Notes: generated from the sequence alone by a model not told the origin. Positions 1-9,886 are shown, counted from the first letter of the stretch. The stretch: DNA of 64,000 nucleotides from Phycicoccus sp. Root101 (GCF_001426245.1 NZ_LMCM01000005.1:186001-250000); one strand, 5' to 3'. Numbers and translations: made by a program.

Positions 1-281
1 ACGTCGTAGGCCGCCTCGGGCACCTCCGACGGCACGCTGCCCGTGCCGGTGGGGCACAGGGGGCACTCGTCCTTCGGGGGCAGGAAGGTGCGGTTGCTGC
101 GGTGGCCTGCCACCGCCACCCAGTCGCCGACGAGGGCGTCGTAGCGGATCTCGCCCGAGGCGGCCCGGTCCCCGAGGGGGCGGGTGTCCTCGGCGGTGCG
201 CTCGGGCGCGTCGGGGGAGTCGTCGAAGTAGATGATCTCGCGTCCGTCGGCCAGCCGCCGGCTCGTGCGCCGCACCGTCAT
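1..281 (-). CDS. galT: Galactose-1-phosphate uridylyltransferase, N-terminal part
   Basis: Cytoplasmic Leloir-pathway enzyme that exchanges UMP between UDP-glucose and galactose-1-phosphate. Only the first 93 codons are present; the gene runs off the left edge. Visible family features are the N-terminal stretch with EIIYFDD, then EIRYDALVGDWVAVAGHR and RTFLPPKDECPLCP, whose CxxC is the usual GalT zinc-binding pair. The ATG overlaps the TGA of the upstream regulator by four bases (ATGA), so the two are translationally coupled. The catalytic HPH motif lies outside the window. It completes the galactose route started by the neighbouring alpha- and beta-galactosidases. Confidence 0.93.
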   Translation of the reverse strand, partial: MTVRRTSRRLADGREIIYFDDSPDAPERTAEDTRPLGDRAASGEIRYDALVGDWVAVAGHRSNRTFLPPKDECPLCPTGTGSVPSEVPEAAYD

Positions 282-1090
282 GCGTGGCTCCTGCTCGTGC
301 GGGCCGTGCGGACGACGCCGGGGGTGGCGAGCACCACCTCGACCCCGGCTTCGCTCACGGCGGTGCGGGCCCGTTGGCCGAGACCTGCATCGGTGACCAG
401 GAGGTCGACCGACGACAACGGGATGATCGTGCTGAGCCCGACCGTGCCCCACTTGGTGTGGTCGGCGAGGACGCACACCTGGCGCGCGGTCTGGACCAGC
501 GCCTGGTTGGTCTCCGCCTCGACGAGGTTGGGGGTGGTCAGGCCGGCCCGGGCGTCCATGCCGTGCACACCGAGGAACAACCGGTCGACGTGCAGCATGC
601 GCAGCGCCGCGACCGCGACCGGCCCGACCAGCGCGTCCGAGGGGGTGCGGACACCACCGGTCAGGACGACCGTCTGCCCGGGGGTCCCGGACTCGTGCAG
701 CAGCTGGGCGACCGGCACCGAGTTGGTGACGACGGTGAGGTCGGGGACGGAGCGCACGGCACGGGCGAACTCGTAGGTCGTCGTGCCGGCCGAGATGCCG
801 ATGGCGGCGCCCGGCTCGACGAGCTGGGCGGCGGCCTGGGCGATGGCGTTCTTCTGCGACTGCATGAGGGCGGACTTCGCGGTGAAGCCCGGCTCCTCGC
901 TGCTCCTGCTCCCGACCGCGAGTGCGCCACCGTGCACGCGCTCGACGAGTCCCTCCGTGGCCAGCTGCTCGATGTCGCGCCGCACCGTCATGTCCGAGAC
1001 GCCGAGCTGGTCGACGAGCTCGGACACGCGCACCGCACCGTTGTCCTCGACGAGGCCGAGGATGGTGGCGCGACGCTGGCTGGCGAGCAA
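278..1090 (-). CDS. DeoR/GlpR-family transcriptional regulator
   Basis: 270 aa. An N-terminal DeoR winged helix-turn-helix (about residues 5-55, SQRRATILGLVEDNG ... VSDMTVRRDIEQLATEGLVERVHGG) is followed by a DeoRC sugar-phosphate sensor domain, including GISAGTTTYEFARA and the ADHTKWG segment near residue 210. Starts with TTG directly after the TAG of bgaL, and its own stop overlaps galT, giving a bgaL-regulator-galT operon. Family members respond to phosphorylated sugars; by context the ligand could be a galactose or tagatose phosphate, which is inference. It is the obvious candidate to act on the shared 3080-3451 control region. Confidence 0.9.
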   Translation of the reverse strand: MLASQRRATILGLVEDNGAVRVSELVDQLGVSDMTVRRDIEQLATEGLVERVHGGALAVGSRSSEEPGFTAKSALMQSQKNAIAQAAAQLVEPGAAIGISAGTTTYEFARAVRSVPDLTVVTNSVPVAQLLHESGTPGQTVVLTGGVRTPSDALVGPVAVAALRMLHVDRLFLGVHGMDARAGLTTPNLVEAETNQALVQTARQVCVLADHTKWGTVGLSTIIPLSSVDLLVTDAGLGQRARTAVSEAGVEVVLATPGVVRTARTSRSHA

Positions 1091-3079
1091 CTAGGCCTCC
1101 CTGATGACGGCGACGGCGCCCGCCGCGAGCGGGGTCCCGGGGGTGAAGGGGCGGTCCGCGACCAGGTCGTGCCCGGTCACGGGAACCTGCTGGTCGGTCG
1201 TCGTGTCGTTGACGAGGAATAGCCAGGAGCCATTCTCGCCACGACGTCGGACGGCCTCGACACCGGGCGGCACCGTTGCCGCGGGAGCGACCCCGCCGGC
1301 CTCGGTGAGGCGGTCGAGGAGGCTGCCGAGCGCGTCGTCGTCGAGGAGGGTGCTGAGGTACCACGCCGCGCCCGTCCCCGTGCGGCGCCGGGTCACGGCG
1401 GGCCGACCCGTGAGGGGACCTGCGGCATACCGGTCGAGGACCTCGGCGTCGACGGCCGTGACGTCCTCGCTCCACAGGGTGCCGGTGCCCCCGCCCTCGA
1501 GCATGCTCTGCTGGTCCGCCAGGAGCGGGAAGAACTCCTCGACGCGGACCCCGAGCAGGTCGCGGAACGCCCCCGGGTAGCCCCCGAGGCGGACGTGGTC
1601 GTCGCTGTCACTGATGCCGGAGAAGAACGTGACGAGGACCTGCGCGCCGGCCTCCGCGGCCGCCGCGACCGCTGCCGCGTGCTCGTCCGTGACGAGGTAG
1701 AGCGTCGGGACGACGACGACCTTGTATGCCGTGAGGTCGGCGCTCGGGTGCACCACGTCCGCGGTGATGCCGCGGTCGCGCAGCACGCGGTGCACCGCGT
1801 GGGCGGTCGTGGGGTACCTCAGCTCGCTGGACGGCATCGCCGGACCGTGGGCGGCCCACTGGGCCTGGTAGTCCCAGAGGATGGCGACGTCCGCCTCGAC
1901 CCGGGAGCCGAGCAGCTCGCCGAGCCGCTCGGCGACCTGACCGAGCTCCACGACCTCGCGGAAGCGCGCGCTGTCGCGGCCGGCGTGGGGGACGAGGGCG
2001 GAGTGGAACTTCTCCGAGCCGGACAGCGACTGACGCCACTGGAAGAAGCCGAGGGTGTCGGCGCCACGGGCGACGTGGGCGAGGCTGTCACGCAGCGTGC
2101 CGCCGGGGAGCTTCGCCGGGTTGACGGGCTGCCAGTTCACGGCGCTCGTCGAGTGCTCCATCAGCAGCCACGGCCGGCCACCGGCCAGGCCACGGGTGAT
2201 GTCACCGCTGAAGGCCAGCTCGGCCTGCGGGTGCTCGAGGGCCGCGACCACGTAGTGGTCGGTGCTGACGACGTCCTGCTCGGCGGCCCACTGGTGGTAG
2301 TCGAGGTGGTCGAAGTGCGCGAGCGTCATGAAGTTCGTCGTCACGGGGATGCCGGGCGACAGGTCCTCGAGGATGGCCTTCTCGCTGCGGAAGAAGTCCA
2401 GCAGCGTGTCGGACTGGAACCGCTTGTAGTCGAGCACGTGCGTGGGGTTGGCGAACGTCGTGGTCAGCCGCGGGGGGAGGACCTGCTCCCAGTCGGTGTA
2501 GCGCTGGCTCCAGAAGGCCGTTCCCCAGGCGTCGTTGAGTCGCTCCAGCGTCTCGTGGCGGCGACCCAGCCAGACGCGGAAACCGGCCGCGCACGTGTCG
2601 CAGTAGCAGGGGATGTTGTGGCAGGCGTACTCGTTCGAGACGTGCCACATGGCCAGGGCGGGGTGGTCGTGGTACCGCTGGGCCAGCTGAGTCGTGAGGG
2701 CGAGGGCGTAGTCGCGGTAGACGGGCGAGCTCGGGCACCAGGCCTGGCGGCTGCCCGGCCACAGGGTGTGCCCCTCGTGGTCGACGGGCAGGATCTCCGG
2801 GTGCGCGGCGGACAGCCACGGAGGAGGGGTCGCCGTCGCCGTCGCGAGGTCCACCGCGATGTCGTTCGCGTGGAGCAGCTCCATGATGTCGTCCAGCCAG
2901 GCGAAGTCGTACTCGCCCTTCGCCGGCTCGAGCCACGACCAGGAGAAGACCCCCAGGGTGACGAAGGAGACCCCGGCCTCGCGCATGAGCTCCATGTCCT
3001 CGGACCAGACCTCGCGCGGCCACTGCTCGGGGTTGTAGTCGCCACCCAGGGCGATCCGACGGTTCGGCCATGAACGCAT
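1091..3079 (-). CDS. bgaL: GH42 beta-galactosidase
   Basis: 662 aa, normal for GH42. Hydrolyses terminal beta-galactosides, and no signal peptide is visible, so it acts on imported substrate. The acid/base Glu150 sits in WHVSNEYACH and the nucleophile Glu308 in WLLMEHSTS, matching the spacing known for the Thermus enzyme. Cys115, Cys158, Cys160 and Cys163 match the family zinc cluster. The GH42 trimerisation domain and C-terminal beta domain follow. First gene of an operon with the DeoR regulator and galT. The ATG at 3079 lies about eight bases after a possible -10 box, so its mRNA is probably leaderless. The symbol is descriptive only. Confidence 0.93.
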   Translation of the reverse strand: MRSWPNRRIALGGDYNPEQWPREVWSEDMELMREAGVSFVTLGVFSWSWLEPAKGEYDFAWLDDIMELLHANDIAVDLATATATPPPWLSAAHPEILPVDHEGHTLWPGSRQAWCPSSPVYRDYALALTTQLAQRYHDHPALAMWHVSNEYACHNIPCYCDTCAAGFRVWLGRRHETLERLNDAWGTAFWSQRYTDWEQVLPPRLTTTFANPTHVLDYKRFQSDTLLDFFRSEKAILEDLSPGIPVTTNFMTLAHFDHLDYHQWAAEQDVVSTDHYVVAALEHPQAELAFSGDITRGLAGGRPWLLMEHSTSAVNWQPVNPAKLPGGTLRDSLAHVARGADTLGFFQWRQSLSGSEKFHSALVPHAGRDSARFREVVELGQVAERLGELLGSRVEADVAILWDYQAQWAAHGPAMPSSELRYPTTAHAVHRVLRDRGITADVVHPSADLTAYKVVVVPTLYLVTDEHAAAVAAAAEAGAQVLVTFFSGISDSDDHVRLGGYPGAFRDLLGVRVEEFFPLLADQQSMLEGGGTGTLWSEDVTAVDAEVLDRYAAGPLTGRPAVTRRRTGTGAAWYLSTLLDDDALGSLLDRLTEAGGVAPAATVPPGVEAVRRRGENGSWLFLVNDTTTDQQVPVTGHDLVADRPFTPGTPLAAGAVAVIREA

Positions 3080-3087
3080 GGCGGACA

Positions 3088-3116
3088 GTGTTGCGCCGGT
3101 TTGATGAAGATGTCAA
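3088..3116 (-). promoter_or_regulatory. Promoter of bgaL
   Basis: A perfect -35 TTGACA (3116-3111) is followed after 17 bases by a weak -10 CAACAC (or AACACT after 18). Transcription would begin at about the ATG at 3079, so the mRNA would be leaderless. Confidence 0.45.
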
Positions 3117-3124
3117 CAAAAACC
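3115..3124 (-). promoter_or_regulatory. Candidate operator copy 1 (GGTTTTTGTT)
   Basis: GGTTTTTGTT overlaps the bgaL -35 box. It matches 9 of 10 bases with the copy at 3378-3387 upstream of the divergent transporter. The paired placement suggests a binding site for the linked DeoR-type regulator; this is inference. Confidence 0.35.
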
Positions 3125-3333
3125 AACAGATGGCTGCAGCCTCGTGTGGAGGACCTCCGGACCGTGGCCCCTTCCGCCGGGTGGGCTGGGAAGCCGGCGC
3201 CTCGATCAACAGCCTGTGTCCTGCCTGTATGGCGTGGTTGAGCCGAATTCGTCATCCGCCTGTGCGCGGAGGGCGAGGCGTCCGCGAGGTGGAGGGCGGA
3301 TGGATGCGCGACCATTTCGTGATGAGCAGACTC

Positions 3334-3363
3334 TTGACAGGTGTTGGTTCCTAGGCCCATCCT
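3334..3363 (+). promoter_or_regulatory. Possible promoter of the galactoside transporter operon
   Basis: TTGACA at 3334-3339, then CATCCT at 3358-3363 after an 18-base gap. The -10 is poor. The start would leave an mRNA leader of about 80 bases containing the second operator-like copy and a Shine-Dalgarno. Confidence 0.35.
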
Positions 3364-3377
3364 CGGGACTTGTTGAT

Positions 3378-3387
3378 GGTTTTTGAT
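3378..3387 (+). promoter_or_regulatory. Candidate operator copy 2 (GGTTTTTGAT)
   Basis: GGTTTTTGAT lies between the likely start of transcription and the transporter gene. TTGAT recurs exactly 10 bases apart (3373 and 3383), and TTTGATCGAA is an 8-of-10 palindrome. It is a plausible repressor site shared with the bgaL side. Confidence 0.35.
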
Positions 3388-3451
3388 CGAATCTGTCGGA
3401 TGATGGGTTCGGCCATCGCGCCGGTGCAACCCGTGTCAAAGGAGACCCGTC

Positions 3452-4810
3452 ATGACCCGCCCGACCTCTGAGGCCGAGTACCTCGCCAGCCTCGTTCCTG
3501 CCTCTGTCCGCGGTGTCAGCCGTCGGACCCTGCTGCGCGGCGCCCTGGGCGCCGGCACCCTGCTCGCGGCCCCCTCGCTCCTCGCGGCGTGTGGTGGTGG
3601 CGGCAGCGGCTCCTCTTCCTCCGGCGGTGCCGCGACCGGCACCGTGACGGTGGGCTCCAACCAGTCCGACGCCGTGCCGAAGGCGGCCATCCAGTCGGTC
3701 ATGGACGCCTTCCAGAAGGCCAACTCCGGCCTGACGACCAAGATCAACACGATCGACCACAACTCCTTCCAGGAGAACATCAACAACTACCTCCAGGGCT
3801 CGCCCGACGACGTGTGGATGTGGTTCGCCGGCTACCGGATGCGGTTCTTCGCCTCCAAGGGCCTCGCGGGCGACGTCTCCGACGTCTGGAAGGACCTGTC
3901 CGGTGCCGGGATGTCCGACGCCCTCAAGAAGTCCTCGACCGGCGACGACGGCAAGCAGTACTTCGTCCCCTCGACCTACTACCCGTGGGCGATGTTCTAC
4001 CGCAAGAGCGTCTTCGAGAAGTACGGCTACACCGAGCCCAAGACCCTCGACGAGTTCAAGACCCTCGGCACGCAGATGAAGAAGGACGGACTCGTCCCGA
4101 TCGCCTTCGGCGACAAGGACGGCTGGCCCGCCATGGGCACCTTCGACCAGCTGAACCTGCGCGTCAACGGCTACGACTTCCACGTCAACCTGATGGCCGG
4201 CAAGGAAGCCTGGAACAGCCCCAAGGTCAAGGCCGTCTTCGACACCTGGGCCGGGCTGCTGGACTACCACCAGGCCGACTCCCTCGGTCGCACCTGGCAG
4301 GAGGCCGCCCAGGCCCTCCAGCAGAAGAAGGCCGGCACCTACCTGCTCGGGTCGTTCGTGGCCCAGCAGTTCGGCAAGGGCGCGGAGCAGGAGGACCTGA
4401 CGTTCTTCAACTTCCCCGAGATCGACTCGAACGTCGGCGCGGACGCCATCGAGGCGCCCATCGACGGCTACATGATGGCCAAGCGTCCGAAGAACGAGGC
4501 CGGTGCCAAGAAGCTCCTCGCCTACGTGGGCTCCGCCGACGCGCAGAACATCGTCGTCAAGGCCGACCCCAGCGTCATCGCGACGAACGACAAGGCCGAC
4601 CAGGCGGCATACACCTCGCTGCAGAAGAAGTCGGTGGAGTTCGTCAGCCAGGCCAAGTCCATCGCGCAGTTCATGGACCGCGACACCCGTCCGGACTTCG
4701 CCTCCACGGTGATGATCCCGGCCATCCAGTCCTTCCTCAAGAACCCGAAGGACATCGACGGGCTCGTCAACGGCATCGAGAAGCAGAAGCAGAGCATCTT
4801 CGCGAGCTGA
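3452..4810 (+). CDS. Sugar ABC transporter substrate-binding lipoprotein
   Basis: 452 aa extracellular binding protein of the family-1 carbohydrate type. The N-terminus carries a twin-arginine motif (SRRTLLRG, about residues 23-30), a short hydrophobic stretch and a lipobox ending LAAC with Cys47, then a Gly/Ser linker, so it is a Tat-exported lipoprotein. The mature part resembles maltose/raffinose-type binding proteins. Two permeases and a GH36 alpha-galactosidase follow, so the ligand is probably an alpha-galactoside such as melibiose or raffinose, or lactose given the bgaL neighbour; the substrate is inferred. No ATPase gene is in the cluster, suggesting a shared MsiK-type ATPase elsewhere. 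Confidence 0.9.
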   Translation: MTRPTSEAEYLASLVPASVRGVSRRTLLRGALGAGTLLAAPSLLAACGGGGSGSSSSGGAATGTVTVGSNQSDAVPKAAIQSVMDAFQKANSGLTTKINTIDHNSFQENINNYLQGSPDDVWMWFAGYRMRFFASKGLAGDVSDVWKDLSGAGMSDALKKSSTGDDGKQYFVPSTYYPWAMFYRKSVFEKYGYTEPKTLDEFKTLGTQMKKDGLVPIAFGDKDGWPAMGTFDQLNLRVNGYDFHVNLMAGKEAWNSPKVKAVFDTWAGLLDYHQADSLGRTWQEAAQALQQKKAGTYLLGSFVAQQFGKGAEQEDLTFFNFPEIDSNVGADAIEAPIDGYMMAKRPKNEAGAKKLLAYVGSADAQNIVVKADPSVIATNDKADQAAYTSLQKKSVEFVSQAKSIAQFMDRDTRPDFASTVMIPAIQSFLKNPKDIDGLVNGIEKQKQSIFAS

Positions 4811-4865
4811 CGCACCGACCACGCCGACGTCGACGACGACGACGCCCGCCCACCGAGGAGCTCCC

Positions 4866-5756
4866 GTGGCACGCAAGTACAAGGGAATCGACCACCTGAC
4901 ACCTGTCGACCGGGTGGTGGTCGGCCTGATGATCGCGGTTCCGACGCTGTTGGTGCTGTGGCTGGTCTGGGTGCCGGCGATCGGGTCGGTCCTGCTGTCC
5001 TTCACGAACTGGGACGGGATCGGCCCGATCTCCTCGGCGAAGAACGTCGGCCTGAAGAACTACACGGACGTCCTGACGATCTACCCGCCGTTCGTCCCGG
5101 CGCTGCAGCACAACCTGATCTGGCTCGCGGTGATGTTCCTCATCGCGACCCCGATCGGGATGTTCCTCGCCGTCCTGCTCGACCGGGAGGTACGTGGCTC
5201 GCGGGTCTACCAGACCGCCATCTACCTCCCGGTCGTGCTGTCCCTCGCCCTGGTCGGCTTCATCTGGCAGCTCATCTACAGCCGCGACCAGGGCCTGATC
5301 AACAGCGTCACGGGCAGCAGCATCGACTGGTACGGCGACCAGCGGTACAACCTCTGGGCCGCCCTGATCGCGTCGAGCTGGCGACACGTCGGCTACATCA
5401 TGCTGCTCTACCTGGCCGGGCTGAAGGGCGTCGACCCGACGCTGCGCGAGGCCGCCAAGGTGGACGGCGCCAGTGAGCGCCAGACCTTCTTCAGGGTCGT
5501 CTTCCCGGTGATGTTCCCGATCAACATCATCGTCCTGGTCGTGACCGTGATCGAGTCGCTGCGGGCCTTCGACCTCGTGTGGGTCATCAACAAGGGGCGC
5601 AACGGGCTCGAGCTCATCTCGACCCTGGTGACGAGCAACATCGTCGGTGAGGCCAGCCGGATCGGCTTCGGCTCGGCGCTGGCCACCTTCATGCTCGTCA
5701 TCTCCTCGATCTTCATCGTCATCTATCTACGCATCGTCATGAGGGAGCAGCGATGA
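4866..5756 (+). CDS. Sugar ABC transporter permease, MalF/UgpA type
   Basis: 296 aa inner-membrane permease with about six hydrophobic helices. The EAA loop is visible as LREAAKVDGASERQTFFRVVFPVMFP near residues 195-220, the contact site for the ATPase. GTG start preceded by GAGGAG. It overlaps the next permease by four bases. Together with the partner permease it forms the channel for the sugar delivered by the upstream lipoprotein. Confidence 0.92.
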   Translation: MARKYKGIDHLTPVDRVVVGLMIAVPTLLVLWLVWVPAIGSVLLSFTNWDGIGPISSAKNVGLKNYTDVLTIYPPFVPALQHNLIWLAVMFLIATPIGMFLAVLLDREVRGSRVYQTAIYLPVVLSLALVGFIWQLIYSRDQGLINSVTGSSIDWYGDQRYNLWAALIASSWRHVGYIMLLYLAGLKGVDPTLREAAKVDGASERQTFFRVVFPVMFPINIIVLVVTVIESLRAFDLVWVINKGRNGLELISTLVTSNIVGEASRIGFGSALATFMLVISSIFIVIYLRIVMREQR

Positions 5757-6688
5757 CTGCCGGAAGCGACCTTCCACTGGTCTCGGTCCCCAGGTCCAAG
5801 AACCCCCTCGCCAGCCGGCGGGCCGAGTCGAGCGGGGCGAAGAAGCAGCGCAACCGTGGCATCCAGGTGTTCCTGGCCATCGTCGCCCTGGTCTGGATCT
5901 TCCCCGTCGGCTACGCCTTGCTGGGCAGCTTCCGTGACTACGCGTACACCGCGAAGAACGGGTACATGTCCTTCGGCGGGTTCACCCTCGACAACTACAA
6001 GAACGCCTGGCAGCAGGCCAACTTCTCCCACACGATGCTCAACTCCGCCTACATCACCATCCCGGCGGTGCTGCTGACGCTGTTCCTGTCGTGCTGCGTG
6101 GCCTTCGTCGTGTCGCGCTTCTCGTTCAAGTTCAACCTCGCGCTGCTCGGCATGTTCACCGCGGCCAACCTGCTTCCCCCGCAGGCCCTGCTCATCCCGG
6201 TCTACCGGATGTTCCGCGCCATCGAGGTGCCCTTCTGGTTCAGCGACTCGGGCACCCTGCTCAACTCCTACTGGGGCCTGATCCTCGTCAACGTCGCGTT
6301 CCAGACCGGCTTCTGCGCCTTCGTCCTCTCGAACTACATGAAGACGCTGCCGCGCGAGCTCTACGAGTCGGCCGTGATCGACGGAGCCGGAGTCCTGCGC
6401 CAGTTCTTCACGCTGACCCTGCCGTTGTGCCGGCCGCCGCTCGCAGCGCTGGCGACCCTCGAGGTCACCTGGATCTACAACGAGTTCTTCTGGGCGACGG
6501 TGCTGCTCCAGTCCGGCGACAAGTTCCCCGTGACGAGCTCGATCAACAACCTGCGTGGCCAGTTCTTCACCGACAACAACCTCGTGGCGGCCGGGTCGGT
6601 CGTGATCGCCCTGCCCACCCTCCTCGTGTTCTTCCTCCTGCAGAAGCAGTTCGTCGCAGGCCTCACCCTGGGAGCCACCAAGGGATGA
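5753..6688 (+). CDS. Sugar ABC transporter permease, MalG/UgpE type
   Basis: 311 aa. Second channel subunit, with the EAA loop LYESAVIDGAGVLRQFFTLTLPL around residues 202-224 and about six transmembrane segments after a charged N-terminus (SGAKKQRNRG). Start and stop overlap the neighbours by four bases on both sides, so the two permeases and the alpha-galactosidase are translationally coupled. Confidence 0.92.
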   Translation: MTAGSDLPLVSVPRSKNPLASRRAESSGAKKQRNRGIQVFLAIVALVWIFPVGYALLGSFRDYAYTAKNGYMSFGGFTLDNYKNAWQQANFSHTMLNSAYITIPAVLLTLFLSCCVAFVVSRFSFKFNLALLGMFTAANLLPPQALLIPVYRMFRAIEVPFWFSDSGTLLNSYWGLILVNVAFQTGFCAFVLSNYMKTLPRELYESAVIDGAGVLRQFFTLTLPLCRPPLAALATLEVTWIYNEFFWATVLLQSGDKFPVTSSINNLRGQFFTDNNLVAAGSVVIALPTLLVFFLLQKQFVAGLTLGATKG

Positions 6689-8841
6689 CCATCCCCACCA
6701 CCACCCTCCGGTCCGCAGGCACCTGCCTGGTCATCGAGCTCCCCGAGGGCGCGCTCCCCCGTGTGCTGCACTGGGGGAGCGAGCTCCCCGACGGGGTGGC
6801 CGGCCAGCTGGCCGCCGTCACCACCGGCCCCGTGGCCCACAACGCCCTCGACGAACCGTGGCCCCTCACCGTGCTCCCCACGGGCGGCGACGGCTGGCTC
6901 GGCACCCCGGCGTATGCCGCACACCGTGCCGGTGGTTCGGCCGCCCCCCGCTGGGTGGTCACGACCGAGCAGGACGGCGAGCGCTCGCTCACCGTGACGG
7001 CGGTCGACGGCCCCACTCGAGTGCGGGGCACGTGGTCCCTGGACGAGCACGGTGTGCTCCGGGTGTCGAGCTCGGTGACGAACGTCGGGGAGGGAAGCGA
7101 TGCCGCCACCCCCCTCGACCTCGGCGCGCTGCGCGCCATCCTGCCGCTGCCCAGCAGGGCCACCGAGGTCCTGGACCTCACCGGTCGCTGGTGCCGAGAG
7201 CGCTCACCGCAGCGCTCGACGCTGCAGGACGGCACCCACCTGCGTGCCTCACGCCGCGGTCGTACCGGCCACGACGCGACCCTGCTGCTCACCGTCGGCA
7301 CGCCCGGCTTCGGCTTCCGCACCGGCGAGGTCTGGTCGGTCCACGTCGCCTGGAGCGGCAACCACGAGCACCTGGTCGAGCGGCTGCCCGAGGGGGCGGG
7401 CGTCCACTCCGCCGTCCTGGGTGGCGGCGAGCTGCTCGAACCCGGCGAGGTGCGTCTCGCCGCGGGGGAGACCTACACGGCTCCCGACGTCGTCTTCGTG
7501 CACTCTGCCGACGGCCTGGACGGGATCTCGCGCCGCCTGCACCGTCGCCAGCGCGCGACCGCACTGCACACCAACGAACCCCGGCCCCTGGTCCTCAACA
7601 CCTGGGAGGCCGTCTACTTCGACCACGACCTCGACCGCCTCAAGGCCCTGGCCGACACCGCCGCCTCCATCGGCGTCGAGCGCTTCGTGCTCGACGACGG
7701 CTGGTTCGGCAGCCGTCGCGACGACCACAGCGGCCTCGGCGACTGGGTGGTGTCGACCGACATGTGGCCGCAGGGTCTCGCGCCGATCGTCGACCACGTC
7801 AAGGGCCTCGGGCTGGAGTTCGGCCTCTGGTTCGAGCCGGAGATGGTCAACGTCGACTCCGACGTCGTCCGGGCACACCCCGACTGGGTGCTGGGGCCGC
7901 GCGCCGGACTGCCGCGCCCGTCACGGCACCAGCACGTCCTCGACCTCGCGAACCCCGACGCAGCGGCGCACGTCGAGGGCCAGATCAGCGCCCTGGTCTC
8001 CGAGCTCGGGATCGACTTCATCAAGTGGGACCACAACCGCGACCTGCACGAGGCCGTGCGGTCCGACGCCACGGGCACCGACCGCCCTGCCGTCCACCTG
8101 CAGACCGAGGCGTTCTACGCCCTGCTCGACCGGCTGCGCGCCACCCACCCCGACCTCGAGATCGAGTCCTGCTCCAGCGGTGGTGCCCGCGTCGACCTCG
8201 GCGTCCTCGCCCGGACCGACCGCATCTGGACCAGCGACTGCAACGACGCCCTCGAGCGGGCCGCCATCCAGCGGTGGACCTCGTTGCTCGTGCCGGCCGA
8301 GCTCATGGGCACGCACGTCGGTCCGGCGACCGCCCACACGACGCACCGCACCCTGGACCTGTCCTTCCGCATGCTGCTGGCCCTGCAGGGCCACGCCGGG
8401 CTGGAGTGGGACATCACCACCTGCAGCCCGGAGGAGCTGGAGAGCCTGCGCGCCTGGTCCGCGCTGTACCGCGAGCTGCGCCCGCTGCTGCACACCGGCG
8501 ACCTCGTGCGCGCCGACCTCCCCGAGGAGCAGGGCCTGCTGGTGACGGGGACCGTCTCCGCGGACGGTGGGCAGGCGGCATACAGCGTCGTGCGGACCGT
8601 CACCGGTCCAGCTGTCCGGCCGGGCCTGCTCACCCTCCCGGGGCTCGACCCCGACCGCACCTACACGGTGCGGGTGCGGGCGGAGGCGGGCCTGCCCGCC
8701 GTCACCCAGGTGCGCGGTCCGCAGTGGTGGGAGCAGGCCCTCGGTGACGGGATCGGCGTCAGTGGCGCGGTCCTCGCTCGGGTCGGGTTGGCGCTCCCGG
8801 TGCTCGACCCCGCCCAGGGATTCCTGCTCCACCTCACCTGA
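6685..8841 (+). CDS. GH36 alpha-galactosidase
   Basis: 718 aa, usual GH36 length, no signal peptide. Cleaves terminal alpha-galactosyl residues of melibiose- and raffinose-type sugars after import. The N-terminal beta-sandwich is followed by the catalytic barrel ([13 protein letters not shown] ... [12 protein letters not shown]). The nucleophile is Asp449 in FIKWDHNRD and the acid/base is Asp518 in IWTSDCND. The ATG at 6685 overlaps the TGA of the permease. The frame stays open further upstream, but that part is the shadow of the permease gene. Confidence 0.93.
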   Translation: MTIPTTTLRSAGTCLVIELPEGALPRVLHWGSELPDGVAGQLAAVTTGPVAHNALDEPWPLTVLPTGGDGWLGTPAYAAHRAGGSAAPRWVVTTEQDGERSLTVTAVDGPTRVRGTWSLDEHGVLRVSSSVTNVGEGSDAATPLDLGALRAILPLPSRATEVLDLTGRWCRERSPQRSTLQDGTHLRASRRGRTGHDATLLLTVGTPGFGFRTGEVWSVHVAWSGNHEHLVERLPEGAGVHSAVLGGGELLEPGEVRLAAGETYTAPDVVFVHSADGLDGISRRLHRRQRATALHTNEPRPLVLNTWEAVYFDHDLDRLKALADTAASIGVERFVLDDGWFGSRRDDHSGLGDWVVSTDMWPQGLAPIVDHVKGLGLEFGLWFEPEMVNVDSDVVRAHPDWVLGPRAGLPRPSRHQHVLDLANPDAAAHVEGQISALVSELGIDFIKWDHNRDLHEAVRSDATGTDRPAVHLQTEAFYALLDRLRATHPDLEIESCSSGGARVDLGVLARTDRIWTSDCNDALERAAIQRWTSLLVPAELMGTHVGPATAHTTHRTLDLSFRMLLALQGHAGLEWDITTCSPEELESLRAWSALYRELRPLLHTGDLVRADLPEEQGLLVTGTVSADGGQAAYSVVRTVTGPAVRPGLLTLPGLDPDRTYTVRVRAEAGLPAVTQVRGPQWWEQALGDGIGVSGAVLARVGLALPVLDPAQGFLLHLT

Positions 8842-8847
8842 CACAAT
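8842..8847 (+). promoter_or_regulatory. -10 box of trpS (CACAAT)
   Basis: CACAAT lies seven bases before the ATG at 8855, the spacing expected for a leaderless mRNA. This favours 8855 over the ATG at 8846. Confidence 0.5.
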
Positions 8848-8854
8848 GGCGGGC

Positions 8855-9877
8855 ATGTCTGCGTCCCCCGCTCCCGCTGCGCTGCCCCGGATCCTGTCCG
8901 GGATGCAGCCGACCAGTGACTCCCTGCACCTCGGCAACTACCTCGGGGCGCTGGTCAACTGGGTGAAGCTGCAGGACGAGTTCGACGCCTTCTACTTCGT
9001 CGCCGACCTCCACGCGCTGACCGTCCCCACCGACCCCGCGGTGCTGCGCCAACGCACCCGCGTCACCGCGGCGCAGTTCCTCGCCGGTGGGGTCGACCCG
9101 AAGCGTTCCGCGGTCTTCTGCCAGAGCCACGTCACCGAGCACGCCGAGCTCGGCTGGGTGATGAACTGCCTCACCGCCGACGGCGAGGCCCGGCGGATGA
9201 CCCAGTTCAAGGACAAGACGGCCAAGGGGCAGAACGCCAACGTCGGGCTGCTCACGTACCCCATGCTCATGGCGGCCGACATCCTCATGTACGACGCGGC
9301 CTACGTCCCGGTGGGGGAGGACCAGCGCCAGCACCTCGAGATCACCCGTGACCTCGCCGAGCGGTTCAACCACCGGTTCGGCGAGGCCCTGGTCGTGCCC
9401 GAGCCCTACATCGTCAAGGGCTCGGCCAAGATCATGGACTTGCAGGACCCCACCTCGAAGATGAGCAAGACGGGGTCCTCCCCGAAGGGCCTCATCGACC
9501 TCATGGAGGACCCGGCGCGGATCGCCAAGAACATCCGCTCCGCCGTCACCGACACCGACGCCGAGGTGCGCTACGACCCCGAGGCCAAGGCGGGGGTGTC
9601 CAACCTGCTCGTCATCCACTCGGTGCTCTCCGGCCAGTCCGTCGAGGACGTGGCCGCCTCGTTCGCGGGCCGTGGTTACGGCGACCTCAAGAAGGAGGTC
9701 GCGGACGTGGTGGTCGACGCGCTGACGCCGTTCCAGCAGCGGATGTCCGAGCTGCTCGACGACCCGGCCGAGCTCGACCGCATCCTCGCCGACGGCGCCG
9801 ACCGCGCACGGGAGGTCGCCCGGACCACCATGGCGCGGGTCCGCGACCGAGTGGGTCTGCTCCCGAGCGTTCGATAG
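8855..9877 (+). CDS. trpS: Tryptophanyl-tRNA synthetase
   Basis: 340 aa class I synthetase that charges tRNA-Trp in the cytoplasm. The HIGH-type motif appears as HLGN (residues 25-28) and the KMSKS loop as KMSKT (202-206). The [13 protein letters not shown] segment is characteristic. The start is placed at the second of two close ATGs because a -10-like CACAAT lies seven bases before it. Its TAG stop is part of the TAGGGT box of the next gene. Confidence 0.96.
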   Translation: MSASPAPAALPRILSGMQPTSDSLHLGNYLGALVNWVKLQDEFDAFYFVADLHALTVPTDPAVLRQRTRVTAAQFLAGGVDPKRSAVFCQSHVTEHAELGWVMNCLTADGEARRMTQFKDKTAKGQNANVGLLTYPMLMAADILMYDAAYVPVGEDQRQHLEITRDLAERFNHRFGEALVVPEPYIVKGSAKIMDLQDPTSKMSKTGSSPKGLIDLMEDPARIAKNIRSAVTDTDAEVRYDPEAKAGVSNLLVIHSVLSGQSVEDVAASFAGRGYGDLKKEVADVVVDALTPFQQRMSELLDDPAELDRILADGADRAREVARTTMARVRDRVGLLPSVR

Positions 9878-9880
9878 GGT
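9875..9880 (+). promoter_or_regulatory. -10 box TAGGGT for the 2'-5' RNA ligase-like gene
   Basis: TAGGGT lies six bases before the GTG at 9887 and uses the trpS stop codon as its first three bases. It implies a leaderless transcript. Confidence 0.55.
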
Positions 9881-9886
9881 CGATCA

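Larger units (their letters stand above)
3080..3451. other. Divergent control region between bgaL and the sugar ABC transporter
   Basis: 372 bases with no convincing gene. It is visibly more A/T-rich at both ends than the flanking genes. It holds a leftward promoter for bgaL, a rightward TTGACA-type promoter and two copies of GGTTTTTG(A/T)T, one near each gene. A good Shine-Dalgarno (AAAGGAGA) sits just before the ATG at 3452. Confidence 0.7.
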
